64,000 nt of DNA, from assembly GCA_022839745.1 (NCBI GenBank), contig JALHJB010000002.1:1-64000 (forward strand), given 5' to 3'. Positions 43,496 to 51,798 of the stretch are shown piece after piece. The notes beneath the pieces were generated by a model. The model was not told the origin of the DNA. It ran no database searches and saw only the letters and a program-made list of their open reading frames with translations. Within the stretch, counting starts at the first letter, position 1. Each line of letters begins with the position of its first letter. Position numbers and translations under genes: made by a program. Source of the stretch: Actinomycetes bacterium (GTDB lineage: Bacteria > Actinomycetota > Coriobacteriia > Anaerosomatales > Anaerosomataceae).

Positions 43496-44438
43496 CATCA
43501 TCACTCCTGATCTGTTCGCGGCTGCTATCCGCATCGCCACGCCGCTCGCGCTGGCCGCCATCGGCGGTACGATCTGCGAGCGCTCTGGTGTGGTGAACAT
43601 CGCGCTTGAGGGCATCATGTTGACGGGCGCCTTCTTCGGCACGGCGGTCGTGCTCGCAACCGGCGAGCCCTGGCTGGGCGTGATCGCCGCGGTGGTCGCC
43701 GGAATCTCGATCTCGGCGGTGCACGCCTTCGCGTCGATCAACCTGCGCTCCGATCAGACGGTCTCCGGTACCGCGATCAACCTGCTCGCGCTCGGAGTGA
43801 CCGGCTTCCTGATGAAGCTCTGGTACGGGCATCCGGGCACCACCGACCAGATCAAGACGCTCGGCTCGGTGTTCAACTTCGAAGCCCCCGGTGGCGGGGT
43901 GCTGGCCGAAGTCTGGCGGTGGGTGAACGCGATCCTGTTCACGCATAGCCCCATCGTCTACCTCGCCATCATCATCGCCATCGTCGCCCAGTGGGCCGTC
44001 TTCAAGACCCGGTGGGGGCTGCGGCTGCGCGCGCTCGGCGAGCATCCACGCGCGGTCGACACCGTGGGCGTGAACGTTGCGAGAGGACGTTGGATCGCGG
44101 TGCTGATGAGCGGCGCGCTTGCGGGTCTTGCAGGCGCCAACCTCACGATCGAACAGGTCGGTTCGTTCACGGAGAACATGACCAACGGTCGCGGCTTCAT
44201 CGCGCTTGCGGCCAACATCTTCGGCAGATGGACGCCGATCGGCTCGTACCTGGCATCGCTGCTGTTCGGCTTCGCCGACGCGCTCCAGATCAAGCTGCAG
44301 ATCCTGCGCGGCGTGATCAACGTGCCACCGCAGTTCTTCCAGATGCTCCCGTACATCCTCACCGTCGTCGTTGTGGCCGGTGTGATCGGACGCGCCGTGG
44401 CTCCCGCCGCGAGCGGCGTACCGTACCGGAAGGACTAG
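43485..44438 (+). CDS. Nucleoside ABC transporter permease 2
   Basis: Second BPD_transp_2 permease, 317 aa. It starts MLDSIITPDLFAAAIRIATP and contains GTICERSGVVNIALEGIML, ALGEHPRAVDTVGVNV and TNGRGFIALAANIFGRWTP, typical of the BMP-linked permease pair. Overlaps permease 1 by 11 nt. The substrate is inferred to be purine nucleosides from the BMP binding protein. Confidence 0.93.
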   Translation: MLDSIITPDLFAAAIRIATPLALAAIGGTICERSGVVNIALEGIMLTGAFFGTAVVLATGEPWLGVIAAVVAGISISAVHAFASINLRSDQTVSGTAINLLALGVTGFLMKLWYGHPGTTDQIKTLGSVFNFEAPGGGVLAEVWRWVNAILFTHSPIVYLAIIIAIVAQWAVFKTRWGLRLRALGEHPRAVDTVGVNVARGRWIAVLMSGALAGLAGANLTIEQVGSFTENMTNGRGFIALAANIFGRWTPIGSYLASLLFGFADALQIKLQILRGVINVPPQFFQMLPYILTVVVVAGVIGRAVAPAASGVPYRKD

Positions 44439-44442
44439 ACGG

Positions 44443-44775
44443 ATGCTGGTCGGGCGTGACAGAGGGCGCTTCCGCGTCACGGAGGCGATCTTCTGGTCGG
44501 CGACGTGGGGCGTGGGCGCCGCCATCGGTGTGGCGCTCGGCGGCTGGCTGACGGTTGTGGGGGGTTCAGGAGCGCCGGGGGCTGGCGGCCTCGACGCGTG
44601 GACCGACCTGGTCGTGCTGCCCGCCCTGACGTTTGCCATCGTCTTCGCCGTTCACCTGTGCGGTCAGCTCTTCGCTGCCACGGTGCGCGGCGGCGCGCGC
44701 GATCGCGGCCATCAGGAGCAGCGCGAGAAACGCGGCACCAACGACGAGGTCGTCGGGGAGATCCGGGGCCAGTGA
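44443..44775 (+). CDS. Small two-helix membrane protein after the nucleoside transporter
   Basis: A 110-aa ORF starting 4 bp after permease 2, with GGAAGGA upstream of its ATG. Two good membrane helices (~14-40 and ~52-82) are followed by a charged tail. Codon bias looks genuine to about base 44700. The last 210 bp are shared antisense with another plausible ORF, so at least one of the pair may be shorter or false. I do not recognise a family. Confidence 0.5.
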   Translation: MLVGRDRGRFRVTEAIFWSATWGVGAAIGVALGGWLTVVGGSGAPGAGGLDAWTDLVVLPALTFAIVFAVHLCGQLFAATVRGGARDRGHQEQREKRGTNDEVVGEIRGQ

Positions 44776-44859
44776 ACCGCGGATAGCCGACCGGACCGCG
44801 TAGGCGGCGGCCGGGATGCCGACCGCCGTCCAGAGCGGGATACGTGGACGCCGCGTCAT
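44566..44859 (-). CDS. Small membrane protein antisense to the transporter-operon ORF
   Basis: A 97-aa ORF starting 8 nt after the DUF4349 stop in the same direction: MTRRPRIPLWTAVGIPAAAY, two membrane helices (~10-27 and ~36-58), then a hydrophilic tail. Codon third positions look coding. No strong SD. It overlaps the plus-strand ORF by 210 bp. No family recognised; given as a candidate only. Confidence 0.4.
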   Translation of the reverse strand: MTRRPRIPLWTAVGIPAAAYAVRSAIRGSLAPDLPDDLVVGAAFLALLLMAAIARAAAHRGSEELTAQVNGEDDGKRQGGQHDQVGPRVEAASPRRS

Positions 44860-44867
44860 CGCTTGGC

Positions 44868-45902
44868 TCACGCGCGGGGTTGTTCGTCGTCGGAAGGCGC
44901 GGGCCCGGTTGGGGGCTGCGGCGCCGGCTGCGCCACAGCATAGGGTGCCGGGCTGTGGGTGTTGACCCGCTTGCGCGCACGCGCCTTCAGTATCGCGCGG
45001 ACCACGAAGAACGCGATGATGCCGGTGATCCACAGCGGAGCCGAGCCGATGATTGCGGCGATCAGGAACGTGAGGACGCCCGCAGCGGCGCGGAAACCGT
45101 TGGTGACGGCGTCGCGGAAGCCCCAGTCCTCGCCGGACGGCCGCACGACCGGCTGCGGCTCCGTGAGCTCGATGGTGATGGTCGCCATCGCGGCCTGACG
45201 CTCCAGGTACGTGACCTGTGCGTCGAGGCTTTCGATCTCCTGGCGCACGCGGTTGAGTTCGGTCTCGATCGCGAGCATGTCCTTGACGTCCTTGGCCGAG
45301 TCGAAGAACGTGCGAAGCCGCTCCTCCTCGGCCTTGAGATTCGCGAGGCGAGCGGAGAGGTCGACGTGCTGCTGGGTGACGTCCTCTGAGTCCTCGGCCT
45401 GGAATCGGACCTCGCCGAGGCCGATCACGTCGTCAACGAACGGTTCGAACGAGGCCGCCGGCACTCGCACGGTGACCCAGCCGCGCAACGCGGCTCCGTC
45501 GGACGTGGCAGCGCCGTACTCGTCGTAGCGGTACAGCCACTCATCGGTGTCGGTGGCCACCTGCAGGTCCTGGATGGTCCCGCCGTGCGTCTTGATCAGT
45601 CCGCGGATATCTTCGAGCGTGTCAGTGGTGCTCTGGACCTCGAGACGCAGCGTCTTCGTTCGGATGACCATCCGATCGGCGTCCGCGACCTTCACCGATT
45701 CGGCGCCGTCACCGCGCGCCGACTCCTCGGCATACATGTCCTCGGGAGCGGGCGCCACCGAACCCACCGCGGGCGCCGAGTCTGTGACCGCCATGTCCTG
45801 GGAGGACTCATTCGCGGCCGAGCAGCCCAGCGCTGTGAGTGCGACCGCCGCGGCCACAATCGCGACCAGGCTCACACGGAACCAGCGGGGGAGTTTCGAC
45901 AT
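44868..45902 (-). CDS. DUF4349 lipoprotein
   Basis: A 344-aa lipoprotein: signal with lipobox TALGC, Cys27. A disordered acidic segment follows, then the DUF4349 domain (RMVIRTKTLRLEVQSTTDTL...GWVTVRVPAASFEPFVDDV), a long coiled coil (SARLANLKAEEERLRTFF...ELNRVRQEIESLDAQV), a C-terminal membrane helix (~LTFLIAAIIGSAPLWITGII) and a Pro-rich tail. Topology would place the coiled coil outside the membrane. ATG has SD GAGAGGAG. The function of DUF4349 is unknown. Confidence 0.88.
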   Translation of the reverse strand: MSKLPRWFRVSLVAIVAAAVALTALGCSAANESSQDMAVTDSAPAVGSVAPAPEDMYAEESARGDGAESVKVADADRMVIRTKTLRLEVQSTTDTLEDIRGLIKTHGGTIQDLQVATDTDEWLYRYDEYGAATSDGAALRGWVTVRVPAASFEPFVDDVIGLGEVRFQAEDSEDVTQQHVDLSARLANLKAEEERLRTFFDSAKDVKDMLAIETELNRVRQEIESLDAQVTYLERQAAMATITIELTEPQPVVRPSGEDWGFRDAVTNGFRAAAGVLTFLIAAIIGSAPLWITGIIAFFVVRAILKARARKRVNTHSPAPYAVAQPAPQPPTGPAPSDDEQPRA

Positions 45903-45940
45903 CGTATGCTCCTCTCATCAGCGCCCGTACCCGGACAGCA

Positions 45941-45982
45941 CGAACGCCCTGCCACCTGCCATCGACAGGTCCAGGGCGTTCG
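45941..45982 (-). terminator. Strong two-tier stem-loop between minus-strand genes
   Basis: CGAACGCCCTG (45941-45951) pairs perfectly with CAGGGCGTTCG (45972-45982). Inside, ACCTG and CAGGT form a second stem. It lies 3' of the 54-aa gene and 5' of the DUF4349 gene. There is no U-tract, so attenuator or mRNA-end structure is as likely as terminator. Confidence 0.55.
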
Positions 45983-46005
45983 GATCAAGACAGTGGAGCG
46001 TGCGA

Positions 46006-46170
46006 CTACTTGGACTCGATCTTCTCCGCGGCTTCAGCGTCCCTCTTCAGCTTCTTCGCGGCGTAGACGAGGAAGCCGATAGCGATCGCGCACACCAGGA
46101 TGAACGAGATCATGAGCACGTTGTAGTAGGTGCCGGGAACGTTGTGACCGAGCAGCCACCATCCATACAT
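46006..46170 (-). CDS. Small single-helix membrane protein (54 aa)
   Basis: Starts MYGWWLLGHNVPGTYYNVLM, has one membrane helix (~18-38, MISFILVCAIAIGFLVYAAK) and ends in a K/E-rich coiled tail. The ATG at 46170 has an excellent SD (GGAGGTGGAG) and a good promoter upstream, so it is probably real, although the frame is open far upstream. No known family; the two-helix-free tail suggests a small membrane adaptor. Confidence 0.7.
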   Translation of the reverse strand: MYGWWLLGHNVPGTYYNVLMISFILVCAIAIGFLVYAAKKLKRDAEAAEKIESK

Positions 46171-46208
46171 AGGGTACTCCACCTCCGTTGCGCCTGCGTG
46201 TCTCAACG

Positions 46209-46237
46209 ATTCTAACGCTGCCTCCAGCAGGGGGCAA
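46209..46237 (-). promoter_or_regulatory. Promoter of the 54-aa membrane protein gene
   Basis: On the minus strand TTGCCC (complement of 46232-46237) and TAGAAT (complement of 46209-46214) are spaced by exactly 17 bp. Confidence 0.6.
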
Positions 46238-46378
46238 CACGCGGAATCATCCGTCCCTCCCGTACTTCCACTGTCAAGGTCCAAATCCTGCCTGTCCGTC
46301 GTCACTAAGACGTATCGTTCCCGGACCTGGTTCACCCGCAACGCGGCGGCGAGGCCCGGGGCCCCGAACGCGGCGGAT

Positions 46379-46399
46379 GACGTGCCCGGGGGGCACGTC
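46379..46399. terminator. GC-rich hairpin upstream of mraZ
   Basis: GACGTGCCC (46379-46387) pairs with GGGCACGTC (46391-46399), a 9-bp perfect stem with a GGG loop. No T-tract. It may insulate the dcw promoter or be an extended operator. Confidence 0.4.
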
Positions 46400-46420
46400 G
46401 TGTCGCCTGTGGACGGTGAA

Positions 46421-46472
46421 GTGGAGCAAATACCCAAAAAGTGTTGCAAAGTGGGATGTAGTGGCATACATT
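46421..46472 (+). promoter_or_regulatory. mraZ promoter with 10-nt-phased MraZ-type operator repeats
   Basis: GTG-starting 10-mers begin at 46421, 46441, 46451 and 46461 (GTGGAGCAAA, GTGTTGCAAA, GTGGGATGTA, GTGGCATACA), all in the same 10-bp register. MraZ proteins bind short GTGGG-like direct repeats at this spacing in their own promoter. Overlapping them, TTGCAA (46444-46449) and TACATT (46467-46472) form a 17-bp-spaced promoter. Autorepression of the dcw operon by MraZ is inferred. Confidence 0.6.
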
Positions 46473-46529
46473 GAGCACATGCCAGTGTCCCCAGGACACG
46501 CGACGTACTCAGAAGTGGGGAGGGACGGG

Positions 46530-46964
46530 ATGTTTCTCGGCGAGTACCAGCACACGCTGGACGCCAAGGGGCGTCTGTCGCTGCCCGCGAAGTTCCGTAA
46601 CCAGCTCGGTGGCAGCTACGTCGTGGTCAAGGGCATCGAGAAGTGCCTCTACGTCTTCTCGCCCGCGGGGTTCGAGGCGTTTCTCGGGCAGCTCATGGAG
46701 CGGGGCGACTTTGGCAAGGACTTCCGCGAAGTGCGCCGCTTCTTCACCGCTGGCGCCAAGGAAGACGAGCTTGATTCGGCTGGGCGCATCAGCATCCCGG
46801 TCAACCAGCGTGAGTACGCCAAGCTCGAGCGCGAGGTCACGGTCATCGGCAACGGCGACCGTGTCGAGATCTGGGATGCCGCGGCATGGTCCGCGTACAA
46901 CAGCGAGACCGAGGGCCGGATCGAGGAAGTGACGAGCCAGCTCGCGGAACTCGGCATCTTGTAG
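46530..46964 (+). CDS. mraZ: Transcriptional regulator MraZ
   Basis: A 144-aa protein with two SpoVT/AbrB-like halves. The first half starts MFLGEYQHTLDAKGRLSLPAKFR and the second has DELDSAGRISIPVNQREYA; DAKGR and DSAGR are the paired DNA-binding loops. Forms ring oligomers that bind direct repeats upstream of its own gene; such repeats are present at 46421-46470. ATG 46530 follows GGGGAGGGA. First gene of the division and cell wall cluster. Confidence 0.95.
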   Translation: MFLGEYQHTLDAKGRLSLPAKFRNQLGGSYVVVKGIEKCLYVFSPAGFEAFLGQLMERGDFGKDFREVRRFFTAGAKEDELDSAGRISIPVNQREYAKLEREVTVIGNGDRVEIWDAAAWSAYNSETEGRIEEVTSQLAELGIL

Positions 46965-46974
46965 GTCTTTGAGA

Positions 46975-47922
46975 ATGGAATACCGGCACACCCCAGTTTT
47001 GCTGGCCGAGGTCACGCAGCAGCTGACCTTGCACGACGGCTCCATCTTCGTTGACTGTACCTTAGGCGGGGCAGGACACACGAAGCGGATCGCACAGCTT
47101 GTAGCACCCACCGGGATCGTGGTGGGCATCGATCAAGATGACGCCGCACTCACCGCAGCAGCAGACACACTCCGCCTCGGCCAGCAGAAGCTTCCGACGA
47201 TCGTGCTCCTGAAGGGGAACTTCGGGGACCTCGATGAGCTCTTGCTCGAGGCGAGGATCCCGTACGTGAACGGGTTCCTGATGGATCTTGGCGTCTCCTC
47301 TCCCCAGCTCGACCATGTCGGCCGCGGTTTCACGTACCAGGAGGATGCTCCGCTCGATATGCGGATGGATCCTCTCTCATCGCAGCCGACCGCGGCTGAC
47401 ATCGTCAACACGTACTCCGAGGCCGAGCTCGCACGAGTGATCCGCGAGTACGGCGAGGAGCGGTGGGCCTCGCGCATCGCAGCTTTCATCGTAGCCGCGC
47501 GGGCCACCCATCCGCTCACCACCGCATCGGACCTCGTAGGCGTGATCAAGGCGGCGATCCCGGCTTCGGCCAGGCGCACCGGCGGTCACCCCGCGCGCCG
47601 TACGTTCCAGGCGCTGCGCATCGAGGTGAACCGGGAGCTCGAGCAGCTCGATCGCGGACTCCGGAGCGCCATCGCGTGGCTTGCACCGCAGGGCCGCATC
47701 GCGGTGATCAGCTACCACTCGCTCGAGGACCGCATCGTCCGCGATGTGTTCTCGGAGCACGCACAGGGGTGCATCTGCCCGCCCGACCTGCCCGTGTGCA
47801 GGTGTGGGAGGGAGCCGGTACTCCGGATCGTGACAAAGCGGCCGATCGTTCCTTCGGCCGAAGAGATCGACCGGAACCCGAGGTCGCGAAGCGCGATGCT
47901 CAGGGTTGCGGAGAAGCGGTAG
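46975..47922 (+). CDS. rsmH: 16S rRNA m4C1402 methyltransferase RsmH
   Basis: SAM-dependent methyltransferase (MraW), 315 aa. Family motifs: YRHTPVLLAEVTQQL, VDCTLGGAGHT, MDLGVSSPQLD...GFTYQEDAPLDMRMD, RTFQALRIEVNREL and ISYHSLEDRIVRDVF. The cysteine cluster CICPPDLPVCRCG near the C-terminus is intact. ATG 46975; a TTG two codons earlier is possible. 10 bp after mraZ. Confidence 0.96.
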   Translation: MEYRHTPVLLAEVTQQLTLHDGSIFVDCTLGGAGHTKRIAQLVAPTGIVVGIDQDDAALTAAADTLRLGQQKLPTIVLLKGNFGDLDELLLEARIPYVNGFLMDLGVSSPQLDHVGRGFTYQEDAPLDMRMDPLSSQPTAADIVNTYSEAELARVIREYGEERWASRIAAFIVAARATHPLTTASDLVGVIKAAIPASARRTGGHPARRTFQALRIEVNRELEQLDRGLRSAIAWLAPQGRIAVISYHSLEDRIVRDVFSEHAQGCICPPDLPVCRCGREPVLRIVTKRPIVPSAEEIDRNPRSRSAMLRVAEKR

Positions 47923-47977
47923 GGCACCAAGGGGCCCGTCTCAGGACGGGGAGCGAGCGGGAAGGAGGCCCACAGAC

Positions 47978-48538
47978 GTGGGCGCAGCGGCACGCAAGAT
48001 AGCGCAGACCGCCACGCCGTCACGACCAGTTCTCAAGGTCGTGCGGGGTGGGTCGACGCGCACCCGGACCCGCGCGCAGGCATCCGCCGCGGCCGACGGC
48101 GTGTTCCGCGTGCTCGCGCTGTGCATGGTCATCCTCGCCATGGCCGGTGTCGTGCGGGTGTCGCTTGCCGCGCGCGCCGCGGAAGCCACGATCGACGCAT
48201 GGGAGCTTCGCTCTGAAGTGAAGGCCGCTCAGTTGTCGATCAAGGCGCTTGAGGCCGACAGGAGCGCGCTTGCGTCGCCATCGCGCATCGAGGCACTGGC
48301 CTGCGAGACGCTCAGCATGTCCAAACCCGCCGAGGTGTGCTACCTGGAGTATCCCGTCACCGATGAGCCGGCTGCGACACCCGAGGAGGGCGCGGAGTCC
48401 GTGCGGGCCGCGGAAGCGTCACCGGCGCCGGCGCCGGCGCCCGAAGAAGGCGGGCTCCTTCGCACGATGATGGATCTGGCCGCGAGCGAGGCCCAGGTGC
48501 TGCTCGTGGGCGACATGGGACTAGGCTCGCTTCGATGA
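47978..48538 (+). CDS. ftsL: FtsL-like cell division protein
   Basis: A bitopic 186-aa protein. A basic, Ala/Arg-rich cytoplasmic part comes first, then a membrane helix (~46-66, VFRVLALCMVILAMAGVV), and a short extracytoplasmic coiled coil (IDAWELRSEVKAAQLSIKAL). The C-terminus is low complexity (A/P/E). Sequence is poorly conserved but size, topology and place between rsmH and ftsI fit FtsL. GTG 47978 has SD GGAAGGAGG; overlaps ftsI by 4 nt. Confidence 0.75.
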   Translation: MGAAARKIAQTATPSRPVLKVVRGGSTRTRTRAQASAAADGVFRVLALCMVILAMAGVVRVSLAARAAEATIDAWELRSEVKAAQLSIKALEADRSALASPSRIEALACETLSMSKPAEVCYLEYPVTDEPAATPEEGAESVRAAEASPAPAPAPEEGGLLRTMMDLAASEAQVLLVGDMGLGSLR

Positions 48539-50292
48539 GTGCGCCTCCTGCGACGACACGCCGCCGACGTGGAGCCGGTAAGGAGCGCCCGCAACCTGCC
48601 GGGCGCTTCTCTTCGCTTACGGCGATGTTGCTGGTCGGCCTCGCCGTTGTTGCCGCACGTCTCGTGTACGTGCAGGTCGTCAAAGGGCCGGAGTACGCCG
48701 AGGCCGCCTCCAGCCAGCGCACGCGCGACATCACCATCAGCCCGGAGCGCGGGTTCATTTACGACCGCGAGGGCGAGGTGCTCGCGGAGTCGATGGAGGC
48801 GCGCACGATCTATGCCGTCCCCGACGCGATCAAGGACAAGCCCGCCGCGGCGGCTGCGATCGCCAACGCCATAGGTGGCGATCCCGCACGCTATGAAGAG
48901 AAGCTGTTCAAAGACTCCGGATTCGTCTATGTCGCCCGCAAGGTCGATGTGGCGCAGGCCGAGGCGCTCAAGGAGCTCGGCATCGAGGGTCTCGGGTTCC
49001 TTGAAGACTCGCGCCGCGTGTATCCGAGCAACGAACTCGCATGCCAGGTGCTGGGCTTCGTGGGTGTGGACGATGAGGGGCTGTCCGGCCTTGAGCTCTA
49101 CTATGAGGAGCTGCTCGGTGGCGCGCCCGGCCGTCTGATCGGGGAGCGGGACAACCAGGGGCGCCCCATTCCGGGCGGGATCACCCTTGAGGAAGCTGCC
49201 GTCGACGGCGAGGACATCGTGCTCACCATCGACAGGGATATCCAGTATCAGACGCAGGTGGCGCTGGACGAGGCCGTGGAGCGGTGGGGCGCCAAGGCGG
49301 GCTCGGTGATCGTCATGGACCCGCGGAACGGCGAGATCCTCGCGATGGCCTCGTACCCGGAGTTCAACCCGAACCGGTTCGGGGAGGGTGACGAGGCGGC
49401 GTACCGCAACCGCGCCATCGTCGACACCTACGAGCCAGGTTCCACGATCAAGTCGCTCACGGCGGCCGCAGTGATCGACGCGGGCCTGTATGGGCCGGAG
49501 TCGATGTTCGAGCTGCCGTCGACGATCAAGATCGGCGGCCGGACCATCCACGAATCGCACGACCGGCCGACGGTCTCCTGGACGCTCACCGACATCGTCA
49601 CGCAATCGTCCAACGTGGGCGCGGTCAAGCTCGGGCTCGCACTCGGCGAGGAGGACCTCTACGGGTACTTCTCACGGTTCGGCCTCACCGAGAAGACGGG
49701 CGTCGACTTCCCCGGCGAGGTGAAGGGCTGGCTGGGGACGCCCGACTCATGGTCGCCCTCCTCGCTCGCGACCATCACGTTCGGGCAAGGGGTGTCTGTC
49801 ACACCGCTTCAGCTCGCGCGGGCGCTCGGCGCTATCGCCAACGGCGGGAACCTTGTGACACCGCACTTCCTGAAAGAGTCCTCGGCGCCCACCGACAAGG
49901 CCCCGCGTCTGGTGACCGAGCGAGCGATTTCCGAGGAGACCGCCCGGCAGATGCGCGTGGTGCTCACCGACGTGGTGAACGAGGGTACCGGCTCGGCTGC
50001 AGCGGTCCCGGGATACCAGGTCGCCGGCAAGACCGGCACGGCGCAGAAGGCGCGGACCGATGGCAAGGCGGGGTACGCGCAGGGCAAGTACGTCGCTTCG
50101 TTCTCGGGATTCCTGCCCGCCGAGGACCCGCGGGTGCTGATCATCGTCAACATCGATGAGCCGAGCAACTCGATCTACGGCGGGACGGTTGCCGCGCCCA
50201 CGTTCTCGCGTATCGCGGCGTACTGCGTGGACCACCTGAAGATCCCTCCCGGAAGCCCGGTAACGGGAGAGTCACAGGCACCCGGGCAGTAA
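48535..50292 (+). CDS. ftsI: Septal peptidoglycan transpeptidase (FtsI/PBP class B)
   Basis: Class B penicillin-binding protein, 585 aa, crosslinking septal peptidoglycan. A membrane helix near residues 25-48 is followed by a PBP dimerisation domain (RGFIYDREGEVLAESM) and a transpeptidase domain with nucleophile Ser303 in STIK, Ser358-Ser359-Asn360 and KTGT (499-502). All active motifs are present. No PASTA domain. Overlaps ftsL by 4 nt. Its partner FtsW is encoded 5 kb downstream. Confidence 0.95.
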   Translation: MSAPPATTRRRRGAGKERPQPAGRFSSLTAMLLVGLAVVAARLVYVQVVKGPEYAEAASSQRTRDITISPERGFIYDREGEVLAESMEARTIYAVPDAIKDKPAAAAAIANAIGGDPARYEEKLFKDSGFVYVARKVDVAQAEALKELGIEGLGFLEDSRRVYPSNELACQVLGFVGVDDEGLSGLELYYEELLGGAPGRLIGERDNQGRPIPGGITLEEAAVDGEDIVLTIDRDIQYQTQVALDEAVERWGAKAGSVIVMDPRNGEILAMASYPEFNPNRFGEGDEAAYRNRAIVDTYEPGSTIKSLTAAAVIDAGLYGPESMFELPSTIKIGGRTIHESHDRPTVSWTLTDIVTQSSNVGAVKLGLALGEEDLYGYFSRFGLTEKTGVDFPGEVKGWLGTPDSWSPSSLATITFGQGVSVTPLQLARALGAIANGGNLVTPHFLKESSAPTDKAPRLVTERAISEETARQMRVVLTDVVNEGTGSAAAVPGYQVAGKTGTAQKARTDGKAGYAQGKYVASFSGFLPAEDPRVLIIVNIDEPSNSIYGGTVAAPTFSRIAAYCVDHLKIPPGSPVTGESQAPGQ

Positions 50293-50319
50293 GCCTGCCC
50301 TATTGGCCGATGATAGAAT
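50284..50319 (+). promoter_or_regulatory. Stem-loop and extended -10 between ftsI and murE
   Basis: GGGCAG (50284-50289) and CTGCCC (50295-50300) form a small hairpin over the ftsI stop. Then TGATAGAAT (50311-50319) is an extended -10 (TGn TAGAAT). This suggests an internal promoter for the mur genes. Confidence 0.4.
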
Positions 50320-50346
50320 CACAGGATTGCGAGACGACGGGAAACG

Positions 50347-51798
50347 GTGGATACGAGCACGCTTTCAGATCTGTTCGACGGGGTGGCAACGGTCGCTGAC
50401 GCGTACGCGGCAACGGCCGTGTCGGGCATCAGCCACCGTTCGGACCTGACACGCCAGGGCGACGTGTTCTTCTGTGTCCCGGGCTTCCGTCGTGACGGTC
50501 ACGACTTTGCCGCAGACGCCGTATCGCGCGGAGCCGTCGCGGTCGTGTGCGAGCGCGCTCTGGAAGTGCCGGTGCCCACGCTCCTCGTGCCCGACTCGCG
50601 TGCGGCGCTGGCGCGTGTCGCCGCCCGGTTCCACGGCCATCCGTCGCGCGATCTCGCTGTGGTGGGTATCACCGGTACGAACGGAAAGACCACCACCACC
50701 TACCTGCTTGATTCGGTGCTCCGGCGTGCCGGTCGCCGTACCGGGGTCATCGGAACGGTGGAGACGCGGATACGTGATGAGCGACTGTCTTCGGCACGCA
50801 CGACCCCTGAGTCGGCCGATTTGCAGGAGTTGTTCGCACGCATGGTGACCGAGGGTGTGGACGCTGTCTCGATGGAGGTCTCTTCGCACGCCATCGACCT
50901 GCACCGGGTCGACAGCGTGCGGTTCGCGGTTGCGGCGTTCACCAACCTCACGCAGGACCATCTCGACTACCATCACACGCTCGAGGAGTACTGGTCGGTG
51001 AAGCGGAGGCTGTTCACAGACCTTGACGTGGGCGAGCGGGTCATCGATGTGGATGATCCCTACGGGGAACAGCTGGCGCGCTCGCTGCCGGGCGCGTGCA
51101 CCGTGGGCAGGAGCCCTTCGGCACGCGTGCGTGCCCAAAACGAACGGCCGGCGGCAGATGGCACCGTCTTCGACCTGGTGACCGAGCGCGGCACGGTGGC
51201 GGTCGAGTTGCCGCTTCCGGGCGCCTACAACGTAAGCAACGCGCTCGTGGCGGCCGGGTGCGCCCTTGCGCTGGGAATCGACCTCGATACCGTTGCCGCC
51301 GGGCTCTCAGAGGCGCCTCAGGTCCCCGGGCGGCTCGAGCGTGTGGACGAAGGGCAGGACTTCACCGTGCTGGTGGATTACGCGCACACGCCGGACAGCC
51401 TCGCCAAGGCGATCGCGGCGGTGCGCGCGGTGACGCCGGGGCGTGTGATCACGGTGTTCGGCTGTGGAGGCGACCGGGACCCTGAGAAGCGGCCGCTCAT
51501 GGGTGCCGCAGCGGGAGCCGGTTCCGACGTTGTGGTCGTGACCAGCGACAACCCGCGGAGCGAGGACCCGGTGGGCATCATCCTGCAGATCGAGGACGGG
51601 CTGCGTGGGGCCGATGTGGAGCACACCGTCGAGGTCGACCGCCGCTCGGCGATCGCGTATGCGATCGGGGTCGCCCGATCCGGTGACGCGGTGTTGATAG
51701 CGGGGAAGGGTCATGAGGACTATCAGATCTTCGCGGACCGCACGATCCACTTCGACGACCGTGAGGTCGCGCGCGAGGAGTTGAGGGCGCGATGCTGA
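50347..51798 (+). CDS. murE: UDP-MurNAc-L-Ala-D-Glu:meso-DAP ligase MurE
   Basis: Mur ligase, 483 aa, adding the third stem-peptide residue. ATP loop GITGTNGKTTTTYLL; Mg and substrate motif SSHAIDLHRVD...FTNLTQDHLDYH; C-domain DYAHTPDSL. The specificity motif DNPR (401-404) is that of meso-diaminopimelate enzymes rather than lysine, so the wall is predicted to be DAP type. GTG start with CGGGAAACG upstream (weak SD). Overlaps murF by 7 nt. Confidence 0.95.
   Translation: MDTSTLSDLFDGVATVADAYAATAVSGISHRSDLTRQGDVFFCVPGFRRDGHDFAADAVSRGAVAVVCERALEVPVPTLLVPDSRAALARVAARFHGHPSRDLAVVGITGTNGKTTTTYLLDSVLRRAGRRTGVIGTVETRIRDERLSSARTTPESADLQELFARMVTEGVDAVSMEVSSHAIDLHRVDSVRFAVAAFTNLTQDHLDYHHTLEEYWSVKRRLFTDLDVGERVIDVDDPYGEQLARSLPGACTVGRSPSARVRAQNERPAADGTVFDLVTERGTVAVELPLPGAYNVSNALVAAGCALALGIDLDTVAAGLSEAPQVPGRLERVDEGQDFTVLVDYAHTPDSLAKAIAAVRAVTPGRVITVFGCGGDRDPEKRPLMGAAAGAGSDVVVVTSDNPRSEDPVGIILQIEDGLRGADVEHTVEVDRRSAIAYAIGVARSGDAVLIAGKGHEDYQIFADRTIHFDDREVAREELRARC

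Larger units (their letters stand above)
46171..46529. other. 359-bp divergent intergenic region before the dcw cluster
   Basis: No gene seen. From left to right it holds the minus-strand promoter for the 54-aa gene (46209-46237), a GC-rich hairpin (46379-46399), the phased repeats and promoter of mraZ (46421-46472), and a small GTGTCC/GGACAC inverted repeat (46485-46499) in the mraZ leader. Confidence 0.6.
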
